From Pseudomonas bubulae (GTDB lineage Bacteria > Pseudomonadota > Gammaproteobacteria > Pseudomonadales > Pseudomonadaceae), in the NCBI RefSeq assembly GCF_037023725.1, contig NZ_CP146077.1:2889001-2953000 (forward strand): a stretch of 64,000 nucleotides of DNA, in the 5' to 3' direction. Positions within the stretch are counted from its first letter, which is position 1; each line of letters opens with the position of its first letter. The translations under genes and the position numbers were made by a program. Of the stretch, positions 7,332 to 16,778 are shown piece after piece. The notes under the pieces were generated by a model that was not told the origin of the DNA, did not search any database, and saw only the letters and a list, made by a program, of their open reading frames with translations.

Positions 7332-9818
7332 CTAGCGTTCACCGACAAACCAGCGGTAATAGGGGTTGGCGCCATCGTCACGCATTACTTCACGGATATC
7401 CCGGCTCCATGCCTCGCGGTCGCCATCATAGGCATGCAGGCTGGAACGGTAAAACTGCATCAGGCGTTGCTGTTGGCTGTGCATGCGCTCGACAAACTCC
7501 GGGGCGGCGTTGAGCAACGGTATCGGTTGGCGCAGATCGAGCAGCGCCGGCAGCACCCGGCTGATTTCTTTGCTGCGCACCCACGGAGCGTACTCGATAC
7601 GCGGTTGGTCGTCCGTGACGGCCGGCGCATCTGCAGCAAAGCGCACCAGCCCTTCACGGTCGGTCACCCAGGTTGCCAGCAGTGCCGCTGGCGAAGCGAC
7701 GCCCACATCCTGCAGGGCGTTGCGTACACCCGGTTGCCCGAAACGGGCGCTGATGCGCGCGGCATCCAGTTCAATGGGCTGCAATGAACCCACCAGCAGC
7801 ATTTCGTGAAACTCGCTGGTCCATAGCGTGGCGTAAGGGAATACGTCGAGAAAACTGCGCACCAGCGAACGCGAGTCGTCGATATTCTGCGTCGGCAACG
7901 GCAGCCATTGCGCAACTATCCCTTGCGGGTGCAGGCGCTGTGCAGCCAGTTGATAGAAGTCCCGCGAGTACAGATTGACTACGCCGGCGGCGGAGGGCGG
8001 TGGTGGTTCGAGGGTGATCAGGTCATAGCGCTGTTCGCTGCGCAGAAGTTCCTGGCGACCGTCGCGCAAACGCACCTGCAAGCCGGGGTTGGAAGCCGCA
8101 GCGAAGTTGCCTTTGAACAGGGTTGAAGCCTTGACCACCGAGGGCAATAACTCGGCCACCACCCGTTGTTGCAGTCCCGGGTAACTCAACAGGGCCCCGG
8201 CAGTGATCCCGGTGCCAAAGCCGATCACCAGCGCCGAGCGTGGTTCGCCGTTGTGGATCAACAGCGGCAACAGGGCCTGGATACGCATGTAGCGCAGTGA
8301 AGGCATGGCATCACCGGTGTTGGACACGCCCTGGATATACAGGCGATGGAAGCGGCGTTCACCCTTGCCCTGGGCCACGACGGCGACGGTGCCGCCGCGA
8401 CCTTCCTGGTAAAACACCAGCTCACCGTTACGGGCTCCGGGCAGCAGTTCGGCGAGGCGCTCAACCGGCGTTAAGACGGCTACCAGCAGCGCTGCCAGGC
8501 TGAACGCAACGACTGCCTGGCGATGGCCTTTCTTGACCCGGTGCCCCTGCTGTACCGCGATCAAACCTACTGCAGCGGCGATGACTGCCAGCATGCCGAG
8601 CGTATGTACCAGCCCCAGCCAGGGGATCAGGACAAAACCGCAGAGGGCAACGCCGACGATCCCGCCCAGCGTGTTGAACGCCACGACTGCACCGACATCC
8701 CGCCCGATCCGGCCGGGGCCGACGCACAGGCGCAGGGCTATCGGGAACGCTGCGCCCAACAGCAACGTAGGGATAAACACAATGCTCAGTGCAGCCACTG
8801 CGAAGCGGGCGCTCATGCCCAACAACACACTGCCACCCAAGGCCAGTGCCGCAGTCTCTGCCTGGGTTTGCAGCAGGATCAGCCAGCGTCCGAGCAGGGC
8901 AACTTCCAGCAGGGCAACCAGTCCGGCCCCGGCAATCAGCAAGGCAAACACACCCCAGGGATCGCGTAGCCGATCAACCCGGCGCGCCATCAGGCTGCTG
9001 CCGATAAACAGTCCGGTCAGGTAAGTGGCCAGCACCACGGCAAAGGCGTAGGTACGGGTGCTCATGAACTGAACGATCGATTGCGACCAGACCACTTCGT
9101 AGCCCAGTGCCACACCGCCCGCGATGGCATACAGGGCCATGGCCAGCCGGGCCGGTTTGTGTGCCGCGCTGGTCGCCACCGGATCGGCGACAATGGTGTG
9201 CTGCCCGCGTTGCAACCACAGGGCACCCGCGGCGGCAATCAGGTTGAGTACGGCGGCTACAACGGCACTGGCGAAAACACCGAGGCTGGCAATCAGGATA
9301 AAGGCGGTCAGCAGAGTGCCGACAATCGCCCCGCCGGTATTGGCGGCATACAGGCGGCCACCGGCCTGGCCCAGATGTTGCGGCTCGGATGCCAGTGCGC
9401 GTATCAGCACTGGCAGCGTGCCGCCCATCAAGAAGGCGGGCAGCCCCACCAGCAGCAATGGCAGCAACCAGGCGGGCAGGCCGATCCGTTGTTCGAGCCA
9501 GGCGAATGGCGCCGCGGCCATACCCAGCCCCAGCGTGGCGCCGATGCCGAGCACGGCCACACCCACTTCAAGGCCCGCATACAACAGCAAGGGTTTGCCC
9601 AGGCGGTCGGCGCAGCGGCCAAACAGCAGCCCGCCAAGGGCCAGCCCGGCAAAGAAGGCGCTGATGCCGGTGGTGATGGCGTACACCTCCACACCGATCA
9701 CCAGCGACAGTTGCTTGATCCACAGCACCTGATAGATCAGGGCGGCAGTACCGGAAATAAATAGCAGCAAGGCAGTGGCAGACAATGCAGTACGGCTGGG
9801 CGGTAAGGGTGACGGCAT
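7332..9818 (-). CDS. Polytopic membrane protein fused to a spermidine synthase-like domain
   Basis: About 828 residues from ATG 9818. The open frame extends 45 codons further upstream, but that part is translated REP sequence and is rejected. The first 500 residues hold many hydrophobic segments of MFS-like type (start ALLLFISGTAALIYQVLWIK). The C-terminal third is a Rossmann methyltransferase/aminopropyltransferase fold with V-I-G-F-G-T-G, followed by V-A-E-L-L-P, R-D-G-R-Q-E-L-L and Y-D-L-I-T-L-E-P-P-P-P. True spermidine synthases carry catalytic aspartates here. The E-P-P-P-P motif differs from the usual D-x-x-D/D-P pattern, so polyamine synthesis is doubtful. This fused family recurs near multiheme cytochromes in environmental bacteria but has no proven reaction. 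It lies 24 nt before the cytochrome gene and downstream of the sulfatase, separated from it by a REPIN. Confidence 0.75.
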   Translation of the reverse strand: MPSPLPPSRTALSATALLLFISGTAALIYQVLWIKQLSLVIGVEVYAITTGISAFFAGLALGGLLFGRCADRLGKPLLLYAGLEVGVAVLGIGATLGLGMAAAPFAWLEQRIGLPAWLLPLLLVGLPAFLMGGTLPVLIRALASEPQHLGQAGGRLYAANTGGAIVGTLLTAFILIASLGVFASAVVAAVLNLIAAAGALWLQRGQHTIVADPVATSAAHKPARLAMALYAIAGGVALGYEVVWSQSIVQFMSTRTYAFAVVLATYLTGLFIGSSLMARRVDRLRDPWGVFALLIAGAGLVALLEVALLGRWLILLQTQAETAALALGGSVLLGMSARFAVAALSIVFIPTLLLGAAFPIALRLCVGPGRIGRDVGAVVAFNTLGGIVGVALCGFVLIPWLGLVHTLGMLAVIAAAVGLIAVQQGHRVKKGHRQAVVAFSLAALLVAVLTPVERLAELLPGARNGELVFYQEGRGGTVAVVAQGKGERRFHRLYIQGVSNTGDAMPSLRYMRIQALLPLLIHNGEPRSALVIGFGTGITAGALLSYPGLQQRVVAELLPSVVKASTLFKGNFAAASNPGLQVRLRDGRQELLRSEQRYDLITLEPPPPSAAGVVNLYSRDFYQLAAQRLHPQGIVAQWLPLPTQNIDDSRSLVRSFLDVFPYATLWTSEFHEMLLVGSLQPIELDAARISARFGQPGVRNALQDVGVASPAALLATWVTDREGLVRFAADAPAVTDDQPRIEYAPWVRSKEISRVLPALLDLRQPIPLLNAAPEFVERMHSQQQRLMQFYRSSLHAYDGDREAWSRDIREVMRDDGANPYYRWFVGER

Positions 9819-9867
9819 TGCGCGGGAGCCTTGTGCAGAAGGAATTCGGGAAGGAGTCGTTACCCCG

Positions 9868-9954
9868 TGTGGGAGCGGGCTTGCTCGCGATGGAGGCGGC
9901 GCGATCTGACAGATGCAGTGCGTCGAGACAATCGCGGGCAAGCCCGCTCCCACA
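9868..9954. repeat. REPIN between the sulfatase and the membrane fusion gene
   Basis: A REP doublet with near-perfect arms, TGTGGGAGCGGGCTTGCTCG and the inverted copy ending GCTCCCACA. It sits 9 nt after the sulfatase stop and 50 nt before the next start, within the operon. It could stabilise the upstream mRNA or reduce downstream expression. Confidence 0.85.
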
Positions 9955-9962
9955 GGGCAGGT

Positions 9963-11549
9963 TTACTGCGCTGGCTGATTTTTCATTTTTTCCGCAATCT
10001 TGGCGTCTACCGCTGCCCGTACCTGATCGATACTGAAGCTTGGCGGCTTCTGGCTCGGCGGGTAATCGACGAAGGTTTCCAGGAAGTTGGCCGCCTTCAT
10101 GATTGCCAGTTCGTTCAAGTAGACGTTTTTCGTGCTCCAGTCGTAATACTGATCGGAGACCACGTCAGCCCGTTCGAACGGGTCCATGCGCAGGTTGAAG
10201 ATTTTCGGCACCCGCAGGCATACGAAAGGTTCGCTCCAGACCTTGAAACCGCCCGGTTCGCGTTGCTCGCAGAACACCACTTTCCAGTTGTCGAAACGCA
10301 TCGATACCAGCATGCCGTCATCGTTGAAGTAGTAGAACTCGTTGCGATTGCCCTTGGGTTGTTCGCCGGTCAGGTACGGCAGCTGGTTGAAACCGTCCAG
10401 GTGCACCTTGAAGTTGTTGCCACCTGCCACCGGGGCCCAGCCCTTGAGCAACTTGTCTTTGACATCGGCATCGCCAGCCACCGCGAGCAGGGTCGGGAAC
10501 CAGTCCAGCCCCGAGAACATCTCGTTACTCACTTCGCCAGCCTTGATTTTCCCCGGCCAGCGCACGATCGCCGGGACACGGAAGGCACCTTCCCAGTTGG
10601 AGTTCTTCTCGTTCCGGAACGGCGTGGTGGCCGCGTCCGGCCAGGAGAACTGGTTCGGCCCGTTGTCGGTGGTGTAGACCACGATGGTGTTGTCGGCGAT
10701 TTTCAGGTCATCGAGGGTTTTCAGCAGTTTGCCGACGTCGCCGTCATGCTCAAGCATGCCATCGGCGTACTCGTTGCCGGGCATACCACTCTGGCCCTTC
10801 ATCGAGTCGCGCACGTGGGTAAAGACGTGCATGCGCGTGGTGTTCATCCACACAAAAAAAGGCTTGTCGGCCTTGGCCTGCTTTTCGATGAACTCCTGCG
10901 CGGCCGCGGTGGTTTCGTCGTCGATGGTTTCCATGCGCTTGGCGGTCAGGGCCCCGGTGTCTTCAATCTTGCCGTCGGCAAAACTGTGGATCACGCCACG
11001 GGGCGAGGTGGCCTTGACGAAAGCCGGGTCATCCTTGGGCCAGTACGGGCGTTCGGGTTCTTCCTCGGCATTGAGGTGGTAGAGGTTGCCGAAAAACTCG
11101 TCAAAACCATGATTGGTCGGCAAGTACTCGTCGCGGTCGCCCAGGTGGTTTTTACCGAATTGTGCAGTGGCGTAGCCCTGGGATTTGAGCGCCTGGGCGA
11201 TGGTGATATCGCGCTTTTGCAGGCCTACCGGTGCTCCCGGTATGCCGACTTTGGACAGGCCTGTGCGCAGCGGCGTCTGCCCGGTGATAAACGACGAGCG
11301 CCCGGCGGTGCAGCTGTTCTCTGCGTAGTAGTCAGTGAACATCATGCCTTCTTTGGCAATCCGGTCGATGTTGGGGGTTTTGTAGCCCACCACACCCATG
11401 GAGTAGGCGCTGATATTGGACTGGCCAATGTCATCACCAAAGATCACCAGGATATTGGGTTTTTCGGCGGCCACGGCGGTGGCGGACAACGCCATCACCG
11501 AAGCCGCCACGAGGGCTAGCCGGGGGAACCACTTGGCTGTTCGAGTCAT
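9963..11549 (-). CDS. Periplasmic arylsulfatase-type sulfatase
   Basis: 528 residues from ATG 11549, supported by a GGAGCAAGTTGC ribosome region. An 11-codon upstream extension is not supported. A signal peptide ending A-V-A-A (about residue 28) sends it to the periplasm. The alkaline-phosphatase fold follows: N-I-L-V-I-F-G-D-D (metal ligands D39, D40) and the activation motif C-T-A-G-R at residues 80-84, a C-x-A-x-R form of the usual C-x-P-x-R. Cys80 must be converted to formylglycine for activity. Later D-N-G-P-N-Q-F fits the metal-binding D-N motif. The expected reaction is hydrolysis of a sulfate ester, substrate unknown. It follows the HAD phosphatase gene by 51 nt. No formylglycine-generating enzyme is encoded nearby. 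Confidence 0.88.
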   Translation of the reverse strand: MTRTAKWFPRLALVAASVMALSATAVAAEKPNILVIFGDDIGQSNISAYSMGVVGYKTPNIDRIAKEGMMFTDYYAENSCTAGRSSFITGQTPLRTGLSKVGIPGAPVGLQKRDITIAQALKSQGYATAQFGKNHLGDRDEYLPTNHGFDEFFGNLYHLNAEEEPERPYWPKDDPAFVKATSPRGVIHSFADGKIEDTGALTAKRMETIDDETTAAAQEFIEKQAKADKPFFVWMNTTRMHVFTHVRDSMKGQSGMPGNEYADGMLEHDGDVGKLLKTLDDLKIADNTIVVYTTDNGPNQFSWPDAATTPFRNEKNSNWEGAFRVPAIVRWPGKIKAGEVSNEMFSGLDWFPTLLAVAGDADVKDKLLKGWAPVAGGNNFKVHLDGFNQLPYLTGEQPKGNRNEFYYFNDDGMLVSMRFDNWKVVFCEQREPGGFKVWSEPFVCLRVPKIFNLRMDPFERADVVSDQYYDWSTKNVYLNELAIMKAANFLETFVDYPPSQKPPSFSIDQVRAAVDAKIAEKMKNQPAQ

Positions 11550-11600
11550 GCAACTTGCTCCTTGTTGACCTGGTTGGTGCACTGCTGACGGCTGTTTTTC

Positions 11601-12686
11601 TTATTGCTGTTGCTCGTTGGCACTGGTCTCGAACGGGTAGATCCGTCGCCATTGCGACGCCATATCGACGATAGTCCAGTCCTGCTGTTTTGCCTGATCG
11701 AGCGCCTTGTCCAGGCGGCCGATTTTCGAGTCCTTGTCATAGGCCCATTCGCGTTTGGCGTCGGTGTGATGCACCAGCCCCATCAGGCGCGGGCCGTCGC
11801 CGGCGGCGGTCCACTGGAGCATCTGCAGGTCGCCGTCGGAGTTGCCGAAGGCGAGGATCGGTCGGCGGCCAATCACGCTGTCGATACTTACCGGCTTGCC
11901 GGGGCCGTCATCGTTGTGGGCAATTTTGGCGGTGCGCAGGATTGACGGTTTGCCGTCCTTGACCTGGTATTCGGTGACAAACGTGGAGCCGATCACGTGC
12001 TCTGGCGGTATGCCATAGACCTCTTCGGCAAATACGCGCATAAAGCCGGTATCGCCGCCGGACACGATGTAGGGCTTGAATCCCTGGCTGCGCAGGTAGG
12101 TCAGCACTTCCAGCATCGGCTGGTAGACCATCTCGGTGTAGGGCTTGCCGCTGGTGGGGTGGCGTGCGCTGCTTAGCCAGCGCTGGACGTTGTCGCGGAA
12201 CTCATCGGTGGTGAGCCCTGCGTGGGTCGTCATGAAAATGTTCAGCAGGCCCTCCATGCCGCTTTCGGCCAGGGCCTTGTGGTCGTTTTCCAGCACCGCC
12301 TTGAACGGTTGCTGGTCTTTCCATTCCGGGTGTTGGGGGGCCATGCGTTTGATTTCGTCGAAGGCAAACAGCTCCTCGAAATAACCAGGTTGCTCGCTCC
12401 ACAGGGTGCCATCGTTGTCGAACACGGCGATACGCGCTTCGGGTTGTACAAAGCCCTTACTGTCTGGCGTGGTAACCGTCTCGACAAATTCGATGATGCT
12501 TTTTTTCGCCGGCCCTTGGTTCCAGGAGGGCAACGGGTCGGCAGCCAGGGCGAACAGGGGCAGGGCGAATAGCAGAGTCGCTGCCGTTCTTGACGAGATC
12601 CTTTTGCTCCAGTGGGAGCGAGCCTGCTCGCGAAGGCCATTCGCGAGCAGGCTCGCTGCCACGGCTACAGTTTTTTGTTTATTCAT
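11601..12686 (-). CDS. Exported HAD-superfamily phosphatase with a REP element inside its coding region
   Basis: 361 residues. HAD motifs are clear: F-D-N-D-G-T-L-W (nucleophile D90, D92), motif II S-G-G-D-T in I-V-S-G-G-D-T-G-F, and G-N-S-D-G-D-L-Q. This is the phosphoserine-phosphatase-like subfamily IB. A hydrophobic segment (about residues 35-48, ending A-L-A-A-D) suggests Sec export to the periplasm. ATG 12686 overlaps the BatD-like gene's TGA by 4 nt (ATGA) and has an AGGA site, so the start is firm. Codons 9-25 are exactly the 51-bp REP hairpin 12612-12662, which gives an unusually long charged N-terminus before the export signal. The substrate is unknown. The pairing with the sulfatase suggests ester hydrolysis in the envelope. 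Confidence 0.82.
   Translation of the reverse strand: MNKQKTVAVAASLLANGLREQARSHWSKRISSRTAATLLFALPLFALAADPLPSWNQGPAKKSIIEFVETVTTPDSKGFVQPEARIAVFDNDGTLWSEQPGYFEELFAFDEIKRMAPQHPEWKDQQPFKAVLENDHKALAESGMEGLLNIFMTTHAGLTTDEFRDNVQRWLSSARHPTSGKPYTEMVYQPMLEVLTYLRSQGFKPYIVSGGDTGFMRVFAEEVYGIPPEHVIGSTFVTEYQVKDGKPSILRTAKIAHNDDGPGKPVSIDSVIGRRPILAFGNSDGDLQMLQWTAAGDGPRLMGLVHHTDAKREWAYDKDSKIGRLDKALDQAKQQDWTIVDMASQWRRIYPFETSANEQQQ
12612..12662. repeat. REP hairpin lying inside a coding sequence
   Basis: GTGGGAGCGAGCCTGCTCGC pairs with a near-perfect inverted copy ending GCTGCCAC. The element is 51 bp, exactly 17 codons, and keeps the frame of the HAD phosphatase (codons 9-25). Confidence 0.85.
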
Positions 12687-13735
12687 TTTTGGAAGTCCTT
12701 TTCATGTCTTGGGTTGAGCGGGCGCAAACCATAGTTTTTGCGCGGCGGGCGGTTGTGTTTCCACTGACGCATGGCATTGAAAGCGTGGAGCAAGCGCCGC
12801 CGGTTCACAGACAGAGCAACGGCCAGCAGCAATAACCCGATGCCAACCAGCAACGTGGCGGGCAGCCGCAGCCGGGTGGGTTGGCCCATTTGCCTGAGGT
12901 CGTCAACGATCGAGAACACCGGGGTGTAGCTGCTGCTGGCTGTGGCCTTGAAGGTGACGGCCGGGAGTTCGCCGAAACGGATTTGGCGGTTCACGCTGTC
13001 CCACCATTTGACGCGGATTGCCGGCAGCTCGAAATCGCCTTCGCGCTCGATGCGATAACTGACCCGGTCAATGCGCTGACCGCCATTGAAACCGCCCCGG
13101 CCGTCGTCCAGATTGCTCATCTGCGGGGTCTGCGGGTAGGCACCGAGTCCGGCCACCGAGCCCCGGGGCGGAGCGGGCAGGGCCAGCCCCGGGGTACCGT
13201 CGGCCTGTAACGTCACGCTGCGGGTCAGGCTGTCACCCACCTTGAACGGGCCGCCTGGCGGGGTAAGGGTCTGGCTCAGGCGCAACGCGCTGGCCACCAG
13301 TACCGGTTCGCCGGGGCTGAACCCTTCGGGCAGACTGGCACGAAAGGTCAGCACCGGGGTTTGCCCCGACAGCTCATGGCTGGCCTGCGCCGGGGTCGCG
13401 CGCACTGTCAGTGGCGCGATCGAGAACGCTTGCGCCTGCGTCGGGGTGATTCGGTAGGTGTAGCGCAGGCCGCTGAAGGTCTGGCCCTGAATCGTCTGCG
13501 ACAGGTGCCCGGCCTCACCATTGGGCGGTGTCACATCGGTACCGTCCAGGTTCAGTTCGGGTAATGACGCACCACGGGTGAACCAGCTGTCGGTGAGCAC
13601 ATCGACCTGCAACTGCAAGGTCTCGCCCACCACCACGGCATCACCCGGTACCAGCCGGGCCTGCACCAACAGTTGCGGTTCGTTGGCCTGTGCCAGGCCG
13701 ACGCACATCAGCAGTACCAGAGCGCAGGGCTTCAT
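12683..13735 (-). CDS. BatD-like membrane-anchored periplasmic protein
   Basis: 350 residues from ATG 13735, which overlaps the stop of the preceding VWA-TPR gene by 4 nt (ATGA). A signal peptide (M-K-P-C-A-L-V-L-L ... A-N-E) precedes beta-rich domains with the BatD-like pattern V-G-E-T-L-Q-L-Q-V and [11 protein letters not shown] single membrane segment follows near residue 295-315 and a basic cytosolic tail. BatD proteins accompany MoxR and VWA proteins in 'Bacteroides aerotolerance' operons and are thought to act in the envelope as part of a chaperone- or metallo-assembly-like complex. The exact role is unproven. The HAD gene follows with a 4-nt overlap. Confidence 0.78.
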   Translation of the reverse strand: MKPCALVLLMCVGLAQANEPQLLVQARLVPGDAVVVGETLQLQVDVLTDSWFTRGASLPELNLDGTDVTPPNGEAGHLSQTIQGQTFSGLRYTYRITPTQAQAFSIAPLTVRATPAQASHELSGQTPVLTFRASLPEGFSPGEPVLVASALRLSQTLTPPGGPFKVGDSLTRSVTLQADGTPGLALPAPPRGSVAGLGAYPQTPQMSNLDDGRGGFNGGQRIDRVSYRIEREGDFELPAIRVKWWDSVNRQIRFGELPAVTFKATASSSYTPVFSIVDDLRQMGQPTRLRLPATLLVGIGLLLLAVALSVNRRRLLHAFNAMRQWKHNRPPRKNYGLRPLNPRHEKDFQK

Positions 13736-15309
13736 GGCGCCACCTTTTGGTCTTGCAGGCTGAATTTTTGCCGCAGGAAATTGGCCGGAGAGGTGGTCAG
13801 GTTTTGCAGCCATTGTTCGTCGCTGGCCGCCTGCGGGGTTTGCAGCGGTTTGCTCTGGCCTTTGCCTGGCGGTTTGTCGAATTTGATCGCGTCAGGTTTG
13901 ACTTCGGGGGTGTTCTGCTCGGCGCTGTCGGTATCTTTTTCCAGGGCAATGGCCAATGCCAGGTTGGCACTGGCTTCGGGGAACTGCGGTTGCAGGGCCA
14001 AGGCCTGGCGATAGGCGGCAATCGCCTGATCGAACTTGTAGCGGCGTACGTAAATATTGCCCAGGTAAAAGTACGCCGGGGCGGTGTTCAACCGGGCAAA
14101 GCTGGCCAGTGCCAGATCGAAATCGGCGGCGTTATAAGCTGCGATGCCTTTCCAGTAAGGATCGACAAATAACTCGGCTGCTGCGGGGTAGTGCTGGTGC
14201 TCAAAGGCCCAGCGCCCTTGCTGATCCCGGGTGAAGAAGGCATCGGTCAGTGCGTTGGCCTGCGCCGGTGACGGTTGCAGGGCCAGCCCTGCGCCCAGCA
14301 GCAGGACGGCGTTCCAGTTGAGGCTCCAGCCACGGCGCACCGAGAACCAGGCAAGCAATAGCAGGGGCCCGCATAACCAGTAACCGGCGTCTTTCCATTG
14401 CAGCTCGCGCTGCTCGTCGCTGGCGGCCTGGAAGTGCTGTTGGGCGTGGCCTTCGACCCAGTCCAGATCATCGTTGTTTATGGTCAGGCTGCCCAGCGGT
14501 GCATCGGTGGCCGCGGCCAGTTGCTTGAGCGCGGCGCTGTCGAAGCTGCCCAGTTGCGGGCGACCGGAACTGTCGGTGCGCGGTTGGCCGCGGGCATCAC
14601 GAATGATCCCGCCATTGCTGCTGCCCACTGCCAGTACCAGTACTTGCAGGGCATTGTCTTGCAACAGGGCTTTGAGGCTGTCCAGTTGCGAGGTGTCGGC
14701 GCCATCGGTGATCAGCAGCAGGGTGCCCGGAGCTTTCTCGGCCTGCAGCAGGCGCCTGGCCTGTTCGATCACCGCCGCCACGTTTTTGCCGGGCCGGGCA
14801 ATCAGGTCGGTGCCCAGGGCCTGGATAAAACTGTCGAGCAGCGCCGGGTCGTCGGTGGCGGGCAACACCAGATGGGCGCTGCCCGCGTAGGCAATCAGGG
14901 CCGTGCGGGCACCGCTGCGCCGGGCAGTCAGGTCATGCAATTTGTGCTTGGCGGCTTCCAGCCGCGTGGGCTGCACATCGCTGGCATCCATTGACGGGGA
15001 CAGGTCGAGGGCAATGATCAACGGCGCGCGGTTTTGCAGGAATGCCGGGCGGTCCTGTTCCCAGGTGGGGCCTGCGGCCGCAATGGCGCCGATGATCAGC
15101 AGGGCAGCGGTCAAATGCACCGGGCGCAGGCGGTGGCTGTCGGGCGGGGTGACCAGCAAGTGTGGCAACAGGTGGGGAGCGATGATCGCCCGCAAACGCC
15201 GTTGCTGGTCATGGCTGCGGCGCCACATTAGCGGTAGCAGGGCACCCACAATCGCCAACAGCAGCCAGGCCGGGCGCAGAAAGTGGAAGTCACTCAGGCT
15301 GATCTCCAT
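13732..15309 (-). CDS. BatB/BatC-type protein: membrane VWA domain plus TPR repeats
   Basis: 525 residues. Two N-terminal hydrophobic segments (about 10-27 and 65-80) flank a basic loop. A von Willebrand A domain follows, with an intact MIDAS metal site (A-L-D-L-S-P-S-M, then T-D-G-A-D-T). A further membrane helix lies at about 305-345. The C-terminal third is TPR ([24 protein letters not shown]). In Bacteroides these are separate BatB and BatC proteins; here they are fused, as in many proteobacteria. One nucleotide separates it from the BatA-like gene, and it overlaps the BatD-like gene by 4 nt. The role is inferred from MoxR-Bat systems, in which the VWA proteins serve as adaptors for the ATPase. 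Confidence 0.82.
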   Translation of the reverse strand: MEISLSDFHFLRPAWLLLAIVGALLPLMWRRSHDQQRRLRAIIAPHLLPHLLVTPPDSHRLRPVHLTAALLIIGAIAAAGPTWEQDRPAFLQNRAPLIIALDLSPSMDASDVQPTRLEAAKHKLHDLTARRSGARTALIAYAGSAHLVLPATDDPALLDSFIQALGTDLIARPGKNVAAVIEQARRLLQAEKAPGTLLLITDGADTSQLDSLKALLQDNALQVLVLAVGSSNGGIIRDARGQPRTDSSGRPQLGSFDSAALKQLAAATDAPLGSLTINNDDLDWVEGHAQQHFQAASDEQRELQWKDAGYWLCGPLLLLAWFSVRRGWSLNWNAVLLLGAGLALQPSPAQANALTDAFFTRDQQGRWAFEHQHYPAAAELFVDPYWKGIAAYNAADFDLALASFARLNTAPAYFYLGNIYVRRYKFDQAIAAYRQALALQPQFPEASANLALAIALEKDTDSAEQNTPEVKPDAIKFDKPPGKGQSKPLQTPQAASDEQWLQNLTTSPANFLRQKFSLQDQKVAP

Positions 15310-15310
15310 T

Positions 15311-16303
15311 TCAGGCCTCCCGCGGTGGTGAGCGCGGGTGGCGCCGTGAGGCCAGCAGTGCGAGCAGGTGATACAGCGTCATCAGGCTGATGGCGGCCGC
15401 TACGGGCAACCAGAACAGGTCACGTTTGGGCTGGTGGCTGAAGGTTTGCACCCTGTGCGGGGTGAGCTGGTCGAGGGTGGCGTAGACCTGGTTCAGGCTG
15501 TCACGGTCTTCTGCGCGAAAGTACTGGCCGCCGGTGCTTTTGGCGATGCTCTGCAGGGCTGCAAGGTTGACCTTGGCTTCGCCGTCGGCATCCGGGTCGC
15601 CTATGCCGATGGTGTGGATCACTACCCCTTTGGCCGCCGCCATGGCCGTGGCACGGGGCACGGGGATGGCGCTGCTGGTGTCGTTGCCGTCGGTGAGCAG
15701 GATCAGTACTTTCTCCTGCTCGTGGGCCTGGTCGAGCAGTTTCAGGCTCAGGCCGATGGCGTCGCCGATAGCGGTGTCGGGCCCGGCCATGCCGATGCCG
15801 GTGTCGTCCAGCAGCAGCGACAGGCTGGCGTGGTCGAGGGTCAGTGGCGCTTGCGGATAGGCAGCGCTACCAAACAGGATCAGGCCGATGCGGTCGTCCT
15901 TGCGCCGGGCGATAAAGTCCTGCACCACGTGTTTGACCGCGCTCAGGCGGTCGATCCTCTGCCCGCTGGCGTCGGTGAAATCCGTGGTTTGCATCGATTG
16001 AGAGATATCGATGGCAAGCATCAGGTCGCGCACCGGTTGCTGGCGCTCGATGGGTTTTTCGACCCATACCGGTCTGGCCACGGCCACCACCAGCAATGTC
16101 CACACCAGCAGGTTGAGCAGCAATTGCCAGATGTTGTGCTGCGCGCCTGCGATCTGTGGTGCTTGATCGACAGCGCGGCTCATGGCGTTGAAAAACGGTA
16201 CGCGTACTGCACTGCGGGCTTCGCGGTAAGCGGGCAGCCAGCGGTAGCCGAACCACGGCAAGGGCAGCAACAGCAGCAACCAGGGATAATCAAACTGCCA
16301 CAT
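15311..16303 (-). CDS. BatA-like membrane-anchored VWA protein
   Basis: 330 residues from ATG 16303. The frame is open upstream, but that part overlaps the DUF4381 gene and is rejected. An N-terminal membrane helix (W-L-L-L-L-L-P-L-P-W-F-G), a second at about 60-75, a VWA domain with complete MIDAS (A-I-D-I-S-Q-S-M; T-D-G-N-D-T-S-S), and a C-terminal helix near residue 305 are visible. This is the usual BatA architecture (about 330 residues). Its first 14 nt overlap the end of the DUF4381 gene, which suggests translational coupling. It probably forms a membrane heterodimer with the next gene product and communicates with the MoxR ATPase. Confidence 0.85.
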   Translation of the reverse strand: MWQFDYPWLLLLLPLPWFGYRWLPAYREARSAVRVPFFNAMSRAVDQAPQIAGAQHNIWQLLLNLLVWTLLVVAVARPVWVEKPIERQQPVRDLMLAIDISQSMQTTDFTDASGQRIDRLSAVKHVVQDFIARRKDDRIGLILFGSAAYPQAPLTLDHASLSLLLDDTGIGMAGPDTAIGDAIGLSLKLLDQAHEQEKVLILLTDGNDTSSAIPVPRATAMAAAKGVVIHTIGIGDPDADGEAKVNLAALQSIAKSTGGQYFRAEDRDSLNQVYATLDQLTPHRVQTFSHQPKRDLFWLPVAAAISLMTLYHLLALLASRRHPRSPPREA

Positions 16304-16778
16304 GGTGCAGCTCCACCCAGCGTGTACAGGTGTCGACCAACTGCTGGCGTTGTGCTGCGGGCAGGGCGAGCAATTGCTCATCCTGGGCGTAGGCCAGAAA
16401 CGCCAGTTGCTGGCTGAAATCCTCGGGCACAGGCGGCGGGCCGTGGCGTTGTAAAAAGTCCTGCCAGGCCTCGCCCTGCAGAGGCGCCGCTGCCTGCGGG
16501 ACGGGCATGGACAGTGCCACCCGTTTAAGCAGCGTGGGCAGTTCGCGCAAGGTGCCCAGCGGATCGTTGGCCGCGCGCAGTTGTGCCAGCCGTTGCAAGG
16601 CCTCGCGCCGGTAGCGCTCACGCCGCCACTGCCAGCAGGCGCGTGCCGCCCAGACCGCCAGGCCGGTCAGCACAACCGCAAGCAAGGCCCACCAGCCCCA
16701 GGTCTGCGGCAGGTAGCTGACGGGTGCAGGCAGGGCCAGGGTTTGCAGTTGCTCAATGCTGGGGATAGGACTGGTCAT
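16290..16778 (-). CDS. DUF4381 family membrane protein
   Basis: 162 residues from ATG 16778, which overlaps the DUF58 stop by 4 nt. One membrane helix (Y-L-P-Q-T-W-G-W-W-A-L-L-A-V-V-L) follows a short periplasmic lead. The cytosolic part carries a basic R-R-E-R-Y-R-R-E-A-L-Q-R-L stretch and the W-x-x-F-L region typical of DUF4381. In MoxR-VWA operons this small protein sits between DUF58 and BatA, as here. It has no known activity and is probably a structural member of the complex. Confidence 0.82.
   Translation of the reverse strand: MTSPIPSIEQLQTLALPAPVSYLPQTWGWWALLAVVLTGLAVWAARACWQWRRERYRREALQRLAQLRAANDPLGTLRELPTLLKRVALSMPVPQAAAPLQGEAWQDFLQRHGPPPVPEDFSQQLAFLAYAQDEQLLALPAAQRQQLVDTCTRWVELHHVAV

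Noticed and set aside
9831..11519. A 562-codon plus-strand frame opposite the sulfatase
   Set aside because: It starts in REP sequence and has no domain, whereas the sulfatase strand shows signal peptide and active site.
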